A stretch of 16,409 bases of DNA from assembly GCA_023417635.1 (NCBI GenBank), contig JAEZFF010000015.1:1-16409 (forward strand). Reading direction: 5' to 3'. Position numbers and translations under genes: made by a program. This document shows positions 6,787 through 13,158 of this stretch, piece after piece. The DNA comes from Bacillota bacterium (lineage in GTDB: Bacteria > Bacillota > Clostridia > Oscillospirales > Acutalibacteraceae). The notes under the pieces are model-generated. The model worked only from the letters and a program-made list of their open reading frames with translations, made no database searches and was not told where the DNA came from. Positions within the stretch are counted from its first letter, which is position 1; the number at the start of each line of letters is the position of its first letter.

Positions 6787-7590
6787 ATGGACATCTCAAC
6801 GATAATCGGGTTTCTTGTGGCACTGGGCGGGATTGTTGCCGGTTTTATGGTCGACGGAGGGAAGCTGCAGTCTTTGCTGCTTGTCAGCCCGTTTCTGATT
6901 GTTGTTATTGGCACAATCGGTGTTGTTATTATTTCTTTTGGTGTTCCGGACACATTAGGTGCGTTTAAGGCGCTTTTTGCGAGCTACAGCAAAAAGAACC
7001 AGCCCGACCCGGAGCAGCTGATTAAAAAGGTCTGCGAGCTTGCGGACCTTTGCCGTTCGCAGGGCCTTCTGTCGCTGCAGGCGAAGATGAGTGACGAAGA
7101 CCTGAACAGCGATAATTATTTGATGCTGAAAGAAGGCATGGTGCTTGCGACGGATGTAAAAAACGTAGACAGCATACAGGAAACGCTGGCGGCCGACACC
7201 GCTTCTTACACCCAGAAGAAACAGCTTGAAATAGATGTGTTTACCGAAGCGGGCGGCTTTTCACCGACCCTTGGCATTATCGGCACCGTTATGGGCCTTG
7301 TACAGGTGCTTTCCCATATGTCGGACGCGCAGGCGCTGGCGGCTTCCATTGCTTCTGCTTTTATTGCAACACTGTACGGCATTTTCTTTGCCAACATTGT
7401 ATACCTGCCGGCGGCGAACCATTTAAAGAGCTGCCTGAAGCGCCAGCTGATGTTCCGCGACATGATTACGGATGGCGTTTGTATGCTGGCAAGCGGCGAA
7501 AGTTCGCGCAACATAGAGAACAAGCTTTCGCTTTATTACCACGCGTTCCCGAACAGTGAAGCCAAGTACAAGTCCGGTATTGAAAACTGA
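6787..7590 (+). CDS. motA: Flagellar motor stator protein MotA
   Basis: Inner-membrane stator subunit that with MotB conducts ions (H+ or Na+) and turns the flagellar rotor. The 267 residues have four membrane segments: about 3-21, 28-52, 155-177 and 186-208. A cytoplasmic loop of about 100 residues between segments 2 and 3 contacts FliG. The two conserved prolines of the family are visible: P160 in GGFSPTLGIIGTVMGL and P208 in VYLPAANHLK. The start is ATG 6787, with AGGGGG 12 bases upstream. motB follows after 19 bases. Nearby genes include no flagellar structural genes, so this is a detached stator operon, an arrangement also known in Bacillus. The ion cannot be decided from sequence; a MotP-type sodium stator is possible. 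Confidence 0.95.
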   Translation: MDISTIIGFLVALGGIVAGFMVDGGKLQSLLLVSPFLIVVIGTIGVVIISFGVPDTLGAFKALFASYSKKNQPDPEQLIKKVCELADLCRSQGLLSLQAKMSDEDLNSDNYLMLKEGMVLATDVKNVDSIQETLAADTASYTQKKQLEIDVFTEAGGFSPTLGIIGTVMGLVQVLSHMSDAQALAASIASAFIATLYGIFFANIVYLPAANHLKSCLKRQLMFRDMITDGVCMLASGESSRNIENKLSLYYHAFPNSEAKYKSGIEN

Positions 7591-7609
7591 AACGGAGTGA
7601 ATCGTACCG

Positions 7610-8515
7610 ATGAAAAAAAAGCCTCAGGGGAGTGGCGCTCCGGGCAATGGCGGAAGATGGTTTCTTACCTATTCCGACATGATTACGCTTTTGATGGCGC
7701 TGTTTATTATGCTGTACTCTATGAGTAATATTGACGTGCAGAAATACAAGGCTCTTTCGAAAGGGTTTCACTCGGCTTTTAGCACGACTTCGGGTTCCGG
7801 CACAGGCAATGGAAAAGGTACAGGCAGTGGGAACAGCACCAATGGAACGGCTGTGCTGAGCCTGAAGCCGTCTTCTTCCGGGGCGGCGTCCGGTGCTTCC
7901 AAAGCGACAAAGACGAACGCTGTTGTTGCTCAGGACCCTTCGAACGAAGCACTGACCGAAGTTTACAAAGACCTTTCTTCCTATGTTGATAAGCACAAAT
8001 TGAAAGATGAGATTGAGCTGCAGGATACCGGCAACTATGTTCAGATCCATATGAAGGATGTTGTGCTTTTTGAGCCAAATAAGGCAGATATTCTGGCTAG
8101 CAGCAAGCCGATTCTGAAAGTGATAGAAAGCGCGCTTTCGCACGTTTATGACCGTATTGACCATATCACCATCAGCGGGCATACGGCGGACGTTGTGGTT
8201 GACCCAAACCACAGCGATGAGCTTTCGTGGAAGCTTTCCACAGAACGTGCGGTTACTGTGCTGAACGAACTGACCAAGTACGGCCTAAAGGAAAATAAAC
8301 TTTCCATTCAGGGCTATGCGCACTACGACCCGATTGCACCGGATGACACGGATGCAAACCGTTCCAAAAACAGGCGCGTTGAAATCACAGTTTTTAAAAA
8401 CCCGTCACTTGGCAACGGCGCTACCGGCCGAAACAAAACAGATCTGGGAAAACAGGCTTCCTCTTCGGCAGCGCCGTCGTCGTCTGCTCCCGTTTCTTCA
8501 GCGGCAGGAAAATAG
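7610..8515 (+). CDS. motB: Flagellar motor stator protein MotB
   Basis: Partner of MotA that anchors the stator to peptidoglycan. The 301 residues show a short cytoplasmic N-terminus, then RWFLTYSDMITLLMALFIM with the ion-carrying aspartate D23 at the start of the single membrane helix (about 24-40). A plug-like segment follows (about 41-57), then a Ser/Gly/Thr-rich linker (about 58-105). An OmpA-like peptidoglycan-binding domain spans about 135-265, with TISGHTAD and ANRSKNRRVEI. The last 25 or so residues form a Ser/Ala-rich tail beyond the usual end. GGAG at 7594-7597 is 12 bases before the ATG. It is co-transcribed with motA and ends before a strong terminator. Confidence 0.95.
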   Translation: MKKKPQGSGAPGNGGRWFLTYSDMITLLMALFIMLYSMSNIDVQKYKALSKGFHSAFSTTSGSGTGNGKGTGSGNSTNGTAVLSLKPSSSGAASGASKATKTNAVVAQDPSNEALTEVYKDLSSYVDKHKLKDEIELQDTGNYVQIHMKDVVLFEPNKADILASSKPILKVIESALSHVYDRIDHITISGHTADVVVDPNHSDELSWKLSTERAVTVLNELTKYGLKENKLSIQGYAHYDPIAPDDTDANRSKNRRVEITVFKNPSLGNGATGRNKTDLGKQASSSAAPSSSAPVSSAAGK

Positions 8516-8561
8516 TTTTTGATTTTGCCGCGCAGCTGAGAAGTTCTACATAGCAGAAAAA

Positions 8562-8584
8562 AGAGCGGGGAAAATCCCCGCTCT
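8562..8584. terminator. Bidirectional terminator between motB and proC
   Basis: A 10-base-pair stem, AGAGCGGGGA (8562-8571) with TCCCCGCTCT (8575-8584), and a three-base loop. It is flanked by an A-run on the left and a T-run on the right, so it works as an intrinsic terminator for motAB on the plus strand and for proC on the minus strand. Confidence 0.92.
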
Positions 8585-8636
8585 CTTTTTTATACTTTTT
8601 TCCGGATGTGCCGGAGCAGACGCAGCTTTTCGGGCG

Positions 8637-9434
8637 TTACATGGACTTTGATTTTTCCATACAGGCGCGCATAGCGTCGATGACTGCGCCGCGGAAGCCG
8701 TCTTTTTCCAGTGCCGCAACCGCCTCAATCGTCGTGCCTGCCGGTGAACAGACCATGTCTTTCAGCTCGCCGGGGCATTTGCCGGTTTCCAGCATCATTT
8801 TTGCACTGCCCAGAACCGACTGTGCTGCAAATGTATAAGCTTTTGTACGCGGCATACCGCCCATCACGGCAGCATCTGCCATAGCCTCAAGGAAAAGAAA
8901 CACATAGGCGGGGGAACTTCCGCTTACAGCCGTCACGGCATCCATCATGCTTTCACTTACAACTTCAGCTTTCCCAAAACTGCTGAAAAGGGAACGCACT
9001 TTTTCCAGCTCTTCCGGCGTAACGGTTTTGCCGGGGCAAAGCGCCGTCATGCCTTCACGCACGAGGGCGGGTGTGTTCGGCATGGAGCGTATGATTTTCA
9101 CGGGCTTGCCAAAAAGCTTTTCCAGCTGTGCCAGGGTGCGGCCCGGCGCAAGGGTGACGACAACGCATCCTTCCGGTACGGAAGGCGAAATTTCCCGGAT
9201 GACTTCCGGGTAAAACTGCGGCTTGACGGATAGCACAAGGATTTCGCTTTCCGCTGCGGCTTCGCAGTTTTTCAGCGTGGTGGCAATGTGAAACTGTGCT
9301 TTTGCTTTTTCCAGCTTGGGGGCGGTGTGGTTTGCGGCAATGATTTCTTCCGGCTTCAGTGCGCCGGAAGCCAGGATTCCGCCAATCATGGCGTTCGCCA
9401 TATTCCCGCAGCCAATAAATCCAATTTTTTTCAT
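8637..9434 (-). CDS. proC: Pyrroline-5-carboxylate reductase
   Basis: Cytoplasmic enzyme for the last step of proline synthesis: 1-pyrroline-5-carboxylate plus NAD(P)H to L-proline. The 265 residues are normal length. The N-terminal Rossmann fold has GFIGCGNMANAMIGG, followed by RSMPNTPALV. The C-terminal dimer and active-site region shows SGSSPAYVF from residue 171 and the PAGTT signature from residue 231. The start is ATG 9434, with GGAGG 8 bases before it. It stands alone among motility and regulatory genes; proA and proB are not adjacent. A hairpin (9452-9471) lies 4 bases from its ribosome binding site. No convincing promoter is seen in the 64 bases before it, so it may be read partly from the BTAD gene upstream. 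Confidence 0.95.
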   Translation of the reverse strand: MKKIGFIGCGNMANAMIGGILASGALKPEEIIAANHTAPKLEKAKAQFHIATTLKNCEAAAESEILVLSVKPQFYPEVIREISPSVPEGCVVVTLAPGRTLAQLEKLFGKPVKIIRSMPNTPALVREGMTALCPGKTVTPEELEKVRSLFSSFGKAEVVSESMMDAVTAVSGSSPAYVFLFLEAMADAAVMGGMPRTKAYTFAAQSVLGSAKMMLETGKCPGELKDMVCSPAGTTIEAVAALEKDGFRGAVIDAMRACMEKSKSM

Positions 9435-9451
9435 TCTGTTTTCCTCCGCAG

Positions 9452-9471
9452 ACCGGCGCGGAAACGCCGGT
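9452..9471 (-). other. Hairpin in the proC leader
   Basis: Stem ACCGGCG (9452-9458) with CGCCGGT (9465-9471), 7 perfect pairs and a 6-base loop, 4 bases upstream of the proC GGAGG. On the minus strand there is no T-run after it, so it is not a terminator for the BTAD gene. On the plus strand ATTTTATTTC follows, which could stop antisense transcripts. Confidence 0.55.
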
Positions 9472-9498
9472 ATTTTATTTCTTAACGGAACAATACAC

Positions 9499-10713
9499 TT
9501 AAAGCAAAGGATTTGTTTCCGCCGTTAGAATGGAGAGCTTTACATACGAGGGCGGATTCATTTTAACAAATGCCGTTCGTATCCTGCTGCCGATTGCAGG
9601 GCAGTCACTGGGGCTGCGTACCGAAAGCATCAGAATGTACTGGCTGCGGCTGTAGCGGCTGAAGACATCGCCTTTGCGCAGAAGTTTTTGCACAGTGCCT
9701 TTTAGCTGCACCATGATTTTCGCAAGCTCTGTTTTCGGGATGGAGTAGCCGCGCTCGTCACTTAAAGTCAGCAGCATCAGCATTACGCGGTTTTCGGCCC
9801 GGTTGGCGCTGCGCACCACCATGTGGAACGCGTGCTTAAAAACCTCGTAAGGGCAATAGTAAGCGCCGGAAATTGGCAGCAGATTGCGCGTTACCTCGTC
9901 AAGGTCCTGCCGAATCTGATGGATGTCTTCCATCGGCTGGCCGGCGGACCCTGAAGCCCACAGGTAGATTTTTCGTATTTCGTCCGGAAGGTTCTGGTTC
10001 AGCTCATCCAAAAAGAGATTGGAAACGACCGGGTAGTAATTCAGGATGGCCGCACGCAGCTCCAGTGCCTTCATCGCACGGAAAAGGTACAGGTAAACGT
10101 CTTCGCAAAGCGGGTCCAGCATTACGGCGCGGCTGCAGTTGGAAAGCACTTCTTCCAGGCTTGCATGGTCACCTTTTTCCAGCAGGAGCAGGCTGGTATG
10201 CCGTATGGCGGAAAAATAAAGCCTGCGCAGGCTTCCGGATTCCTGAACCACCCACTGCCGGCCGCTGAGCGCCGGTAAAAAGTCGCCCGCGTAAAGCTCC
10301 ACTGCTTCGCGGCCAAGGCGGAGCTGCTCGTCGGCAGAAAGGCTGCTCTTTTTTCCGTTCAGTGCGGAAGTAATTTCCTCAAATCGCCACAAGTCCACGT
10401 CCAGCGGGATTTTTGGGTTCCAGCAGTAGTGATGGTCTGCCGTTGTGATGAAATTGAAATTACCCGCTTCTTTTTGCAGCAGCTGCCGAAGGGAATAAGC
10501 AGCGTTTTTCAGCGCACCGGCAGGGTTTTCTGCTTCACCGTTTTCCCACAGGCAGGCCATCAGCTGTTCGTTTGTAAAAGGCTTTTCCCGGTTTAGCAGC
10601 AAAAGGGCAAAAAACTCCAGCGGTTTGTTCAGATGCGAACCGGGTTTTACGATGAACTTGTCCCCCAATTTCACCGTAAGGCCGCCCAAAAGCCTCACCT
10701 GCATTTTCTCCAT
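9499..10713 (-). CDS. SARP/BTAD-type transcriptional regulator with degenerate GGDEF-like C-terminus
   Basis: A 404-residue regulator. Residues about 3-95 form an OmpR-like winged helix (MQVRLLGGLTVKLGD start, EFFALLLLNREKPFTNEQL, LKNAAYSLRQLL). Residues about 100-245 form a helical bacterial transcriptional activation domain (LYAGDFLPAL, then helical repeats with LDPLCEDVYLYLFRAM). This layout is that of SARP/AfsR-type activators. The last 130 or so residues look like a decayed GGDEF domain: LRKGDVFSRYSRSQYILML mirrors the usual LR..D...R.GGDEF pattern, with SRSQY at 355-359 in place of GGDEF. Diguanylate cyclase activity is therefore not expected. GGAGG (10726-10730) precedes ATG 10713 by 12 bases, and the gene has its own promoter. 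The target genes and signal are unknown. Confidence 0.85.
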   Translation of the reverse strand: MEKMQVRLLGGLTVKLGDKFIVKPGSHLNKPLEFFALLLLNREKPFTNEQLMACLWENGEAENPAGALKNAAYSLRQLLQKEAGNFNFITTADHHYCWNPKIPLDVDLWRFEEITSALNGKKSSLSADEQLRLGREAVELYAGDFLPALSGRQWVVQESGSLRRLYFSAIRHTSLLLLEKGDHASLEEVLSNCSRAVMLDPLCEDVYLYLFRAMKALELRAAILNYYPVVSNLFLDELNQNLPDEIRKIYLWASGSAGQPMEDIHQIRQDLDEVTRNLLPISGAYYCPYEVFKHAFHMVVRSANRAENRVMLMLLTLSDERGYSIPKTELAKIMVQLKGTVQKLLRKGDVFSRYSRSQYILMLSVRSPSDCPAIGSRIRTAFVKMNPPSYVKLSILTAETNPLL

Positions 10714-10725
10714 TTGACTTTACCG

Positions 10726-10783
10726 CCTCCACAGTGCCGGCAGACCGGCCGGTTCGCTGTGGCGCATTTTACCCGCCACAGCG
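10726..10783 (-). promoter_or_regulatory. Structured leader of the BTAD regulator, two alternative hairpins
   Basis: On the minus strand, hairpin 1 pairs CGCTGTGGCG (10774-10783) with CGCCACAGCG (10755-10764), 10 pairs. The CCACAG in its 3' arm (10757-10762) can instead pair with CTGTGG (10729-10734). That encloses CCGGC/GCCGG (10748-10752 with 10737-10741) and takes up the first two bases of the GGAGG ribosome binding site (10726-10730). The two folds exclude each other. Whether they act as a switch is inference. On the plus strand hairpin 1 is followed by TTTTTT and could act as an antisense terminator. Confidence 0.5.
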
Positions 10784-10795
10784 GTATTTTTTAAC

Positions 10796-10824
10796 ATTAT
10801 ATCATAGAACCATGCTTTTTACAA
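10796..10824 (-). promoter_or_regulatory. Promoter of the BTAD regulator gene
   Basis: On the minus strand, -35 TTGTAA (10819-10824), a 17-base spacer ending in TGA, and a consensus -10 TATAAT (10796-10801), so also an extended -10. The predicted start near 10789 is just before the leader hairpin and gives a leader of about 75 bases. Confidence 0.75.
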
Positions 10825-10857
10825 AGCTGCAAAACGCTGCCGAAAGCCGGGCAAAAC

Positions 10858-12873
10858 TTATTCTTTCAGGCGGAAACCGCCGACTTCTTTTTGCAGCACC
10901 TGTGCCTGCCCGGAAAGCTCACTGCTTGCGGCGGCGCATTCTTCGGAGGCCGCAGAGTTCGTCTGCACAACCTGCGAAACACTTTGAATGCCTGTATTGA
11001 TTTGCTCAATTTCCGCAGACTGCGCGGAAGAGGCACTGTTAATGGCGCTCATCTCCTGCATGACTTTCTGCAGTTTGCTGTTAATTTGGCGGGAGCTTTC
11101 CGCTGACTCCTGAGCAAGAGTGTACCCGCGCCGCACCTTTTCAAGCGTGTCCTGTATCAGTGTCGAAGTCTGCTTTGAGGCTTCTGCCGATTTTGATGCC
11201 AGGCTGCGCACTTCGTCGGCAACTACCGCAAAGCCTTTCCCGGCTTCGCCCGCGTGCGCAGCTTCCACTGCCGCGTTCAGCGCGAGGATATTTGTCTGGA
11301 AGGCAATCGAGTCAATGGATTTAATGATGTCGCGTATCTTGCTGGAAGAGGTCTGTACGCTTTCCATAGATTCCAGCATATCAGCGGCTTTGCGGTTCGA
11401 TTCGCCCACATCCGAAACAGCCTGTGCCATTGTGCCTGTGATGCTTTCAATATGCTGCGCATTGCCGTTCACTTTTTGGGCGGCGTCCGCTGTTGTTGCC
11501 GAGAGTTCTTCCGTAGTCGCGGCCTGCTGGGAAGCGCCTTCCGCCAGTGATTTTGCGCTGGATGCTACCTGACCTGCGCTTCCGTTTATGGAAATGGCGG
11601 AGCGGCTGATGTTTGCAAGCGTGCGGTTCAGTGAATCCGAAATTTCCAGCATGGCGCCCTGTATCGGGGCAAAATCGCCGATGTATTCCGTTTGAAACTC
11701 GCCTGTCATATCGCCTTCCGCCATAGAGGAAAGGTGCTGCGAGATGTCATTTACATACAGCTGCAGATTGGAAGACATCTGCTGCAGGGAAGAAGCCAGC
11801 CGCCCAATTTCATCGTCGGAAGAAATGCTCAGGTTTGCCGCACTGAGGTTTCCGGCGGCAAACTGTGCTGCAAGAGAAGACATCCGGCTGAGCGGTTGCG
11901 TAATGTTTTTCTTGGAAAACCGGATGAAGAGGAAAACACTCAGCAGCGAAAGGAGGATTGCGGCAGCTAAGGCGAACAGGATAAACTGCGTACGCCTTGC
12001 CATGATTTCTGAAATCGGCTTCCCGGTGAAATACATCCCTACGACTTTTCCGCCGCCGTCTTTCATTGGTTCATACTGTACATAGTACGGCGCGCCAAAA
12101 AGATTTGTTTGACCGCTGTAAGTCTTTTTCTGCGTCAGAACGCAGTCCGCAACCGAGGCGGCGGCTTTTGTCCCGACGGTGCTTTTTCCGTTTTGCTGCA
12201 GAGTGGTGTTCAGACGCGTGTCATTCAGGAAAAGCGTAAACTCGCAGTTCGTGGTTTCCTTCAGGGAATCCAGCAGCTCTGTGTTGCTCAGGTCATACCC
12301 AACGGAAAAAATCATCGCGGTTTTCCCGTTTTCCTGAATCGGCACGGCTGCGCGCACGGCAAGCGGGCAGTCTGCGCCGGTTTCCAGGTAGCCGTGGCTG
12401 GGGGAACCGCCTATGGCCGACTGGATGTCTTTCAGGTCGGCAAGGGATGTCCCCGCTTTTGCGGAAGAAGTGGTTCCCGCCAGAATTTTGCCTGAAGCGT
12501 CGGTCACGGTAATAAAGTCCACCTTTTTATCTGTCCCGTTGGAAATTAAGCGCAGAATTTCCTGCGGATTTACGGCCTCCGGATTGCTCAGCGCTGCGGA
12601 AACGACGCTGCTGCCAACAAGGCTTACGGCATCGTTCGCGGCGGAGGCAGAAAGGGATGCGACCTTTTTGTTCAAGGTATTGATGCCGGTTCGGGTATCC
12701 TGTGCAAGGATGCTTTTTTCCTGCTGGATACTCCCATACAGCATGATTCCGGCCACAGCCAGAACCGTTACAAAAATGCAGCCGACGGACATCCAGGTTA
12801 TCTTTTTTCCAATGGATTTTTCAGCCTTTCGTTTTGTACTGAATTTTTCGAAAACCGGTTTGTGAAGGTTCAT
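10858..12873 (-). CDS. Methyl-accepting chemotaxis protein with Cache-like sensor
   Basis: A 671-residue transmembrane chemoreceptor. It has a cytoplasmic basic N-terminus, a first membrane helix at about 26-48, and an extracytoplasmic sensor at about 49-293. The sensor resembles a double-Cache domain (DFITVTDASGKILAGTT, YYVQYEPM, GGKVVGMYFTGKPI). A second helix lies at about 296-319, with a HAMP segment after it and a second HAMP-like unit near 384 (MAEGDMTGEF). The signalling domain carries the conserved hairpin tip with NAAVEAAHAGEAGKGFAVVA around residue 543. It signals to CheA through CheW, neither of which is in the window. AGGAGGAG lies about 11 bases before ATG 12873. No terminator is evident after the stop, so transcripts may run into the BTAD gene. 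The ligand is unknown. Confidence 0.95.
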   Translation of the reverse strand: MNLHKPVFEKFSTKRKAEKSIGKKITWMSVGCIFVTVLAVAGIMLYGSIQQEKSILAQDTRTGINTLNKKVASLSASAANDAVSLVGSSVVSAALSNPEAVNPQEILRLISNGTDKKVDFITVTDASGKILAGTTSSAKAGTSLADLKDIQSAIGGSPSHGYLETGADCPLAVRAAVPIQENGKTAMIFSVGYDLSNTELLDSLKETTNCEFTLFLNDTRLNTTLQQNGKSTVGTKAAASVADCVLTQKKTYSGQTNLFGAPYYVQYEPMKDGGGKVVGMYFTGKPISEIMARRTQFILFALAAAILLSLLSVFLFIRFSKKNITQPLSRMSSLAAQFAAGNLSAANLSISSDDEIGRLASSLQQMSSNLQLYVNDISQHLSSMAEGDMTGEFQTEYIGDFAPIQGAMLEISDSLNRTLANISRSAISINGSAGQVASSAKSLAEGASQQAATTEELSATTADAAQKVNGNAQHIESITGTMAQAVSDVGESNRKAADMLESMESVQTSSSKIRDIIKSIDSIAFQTNILALNAAVEAAHAGEAGKGFAVVADEVRSLASKSAEASKQTSTLIQDTLEKVRRGYTLAQESAESSRQINSKLQKVMQEMSAINSASSAQSAEIEQINTGIQSVSQVVQTNSAASEECAAASSELSGQAQVLQKEVGGFRLKE

Positions 12874-13108
12874 GGTAAAAATCTCCTCCTATTTGTGTTA
12901 AAGCAAAAAAGTTACGGGATTTATTACAGTTTAATGCGAAAATTTACTGCTTTCTGTACATATTATACAATATAATGTCATAAAATAATATATTAAAAGT
13001 AAATAAATTTTTCTTTTCTGAACCGAAAATTTTAGCTAACGGTCGAAAACTGCCTTTTGAAGCTGCAATTTGTCACTGGATCTGGCGCGGCTGCACAGTT
13101 TTGCCTAC
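12874..13108. other. AT-rich region upstream of the chemoreceptor gene
   Basis: Gene-free region between the glycosyltransferase terminator and the receptor start. Positions 12900-13020 are very AT-rich. A minus-strand TATAAT (12962-12967) may be a -10 element, but no acceptable -35 lies 16-18 bases upstream of it. No flagellar sigma-28 type site was recognised. Nothing else stands out. Confidence 0.5.
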
Positions 13109-13136
13109 AAAAAAAGGACGGCTTTTCCAGCCGTCC
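13109..13136 (-). terminator. Intrinsic terminator of the GT39 gene
   Basis: On the minus strand, stem GGACGGCT (13129-13136) pairs with AGCCGTCC (13116-13123) across a 5-base loop, followed at once by seven T. It lies 22 bases after the glycosyltransferase stop. Confidence 0.9.
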
Positions 13137-13158
13137 CCACAGGGCGATTGAGTCTCGA

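Noticed and set aside
10755..10783. Terminator for the receptor gene upstream of BTAD
   Set aside because: On the minus strand the hairpin is followed by GAACCGG, not a T-run, and it lies downstream of the BTAD promoter, so it is better read as a leader hairpin.
12845..12854. Perfect palindrome TTTTCGAAAA in the start of the receptor gene as another LacI operator
   Set aside because: It is inside codons for Phe-Glu-Lys-Phe and can arise from codon use. Similar AT-rich TCGA matches occur in coding DNA elsewhere (for example near 4780) and at 15558 without other support.
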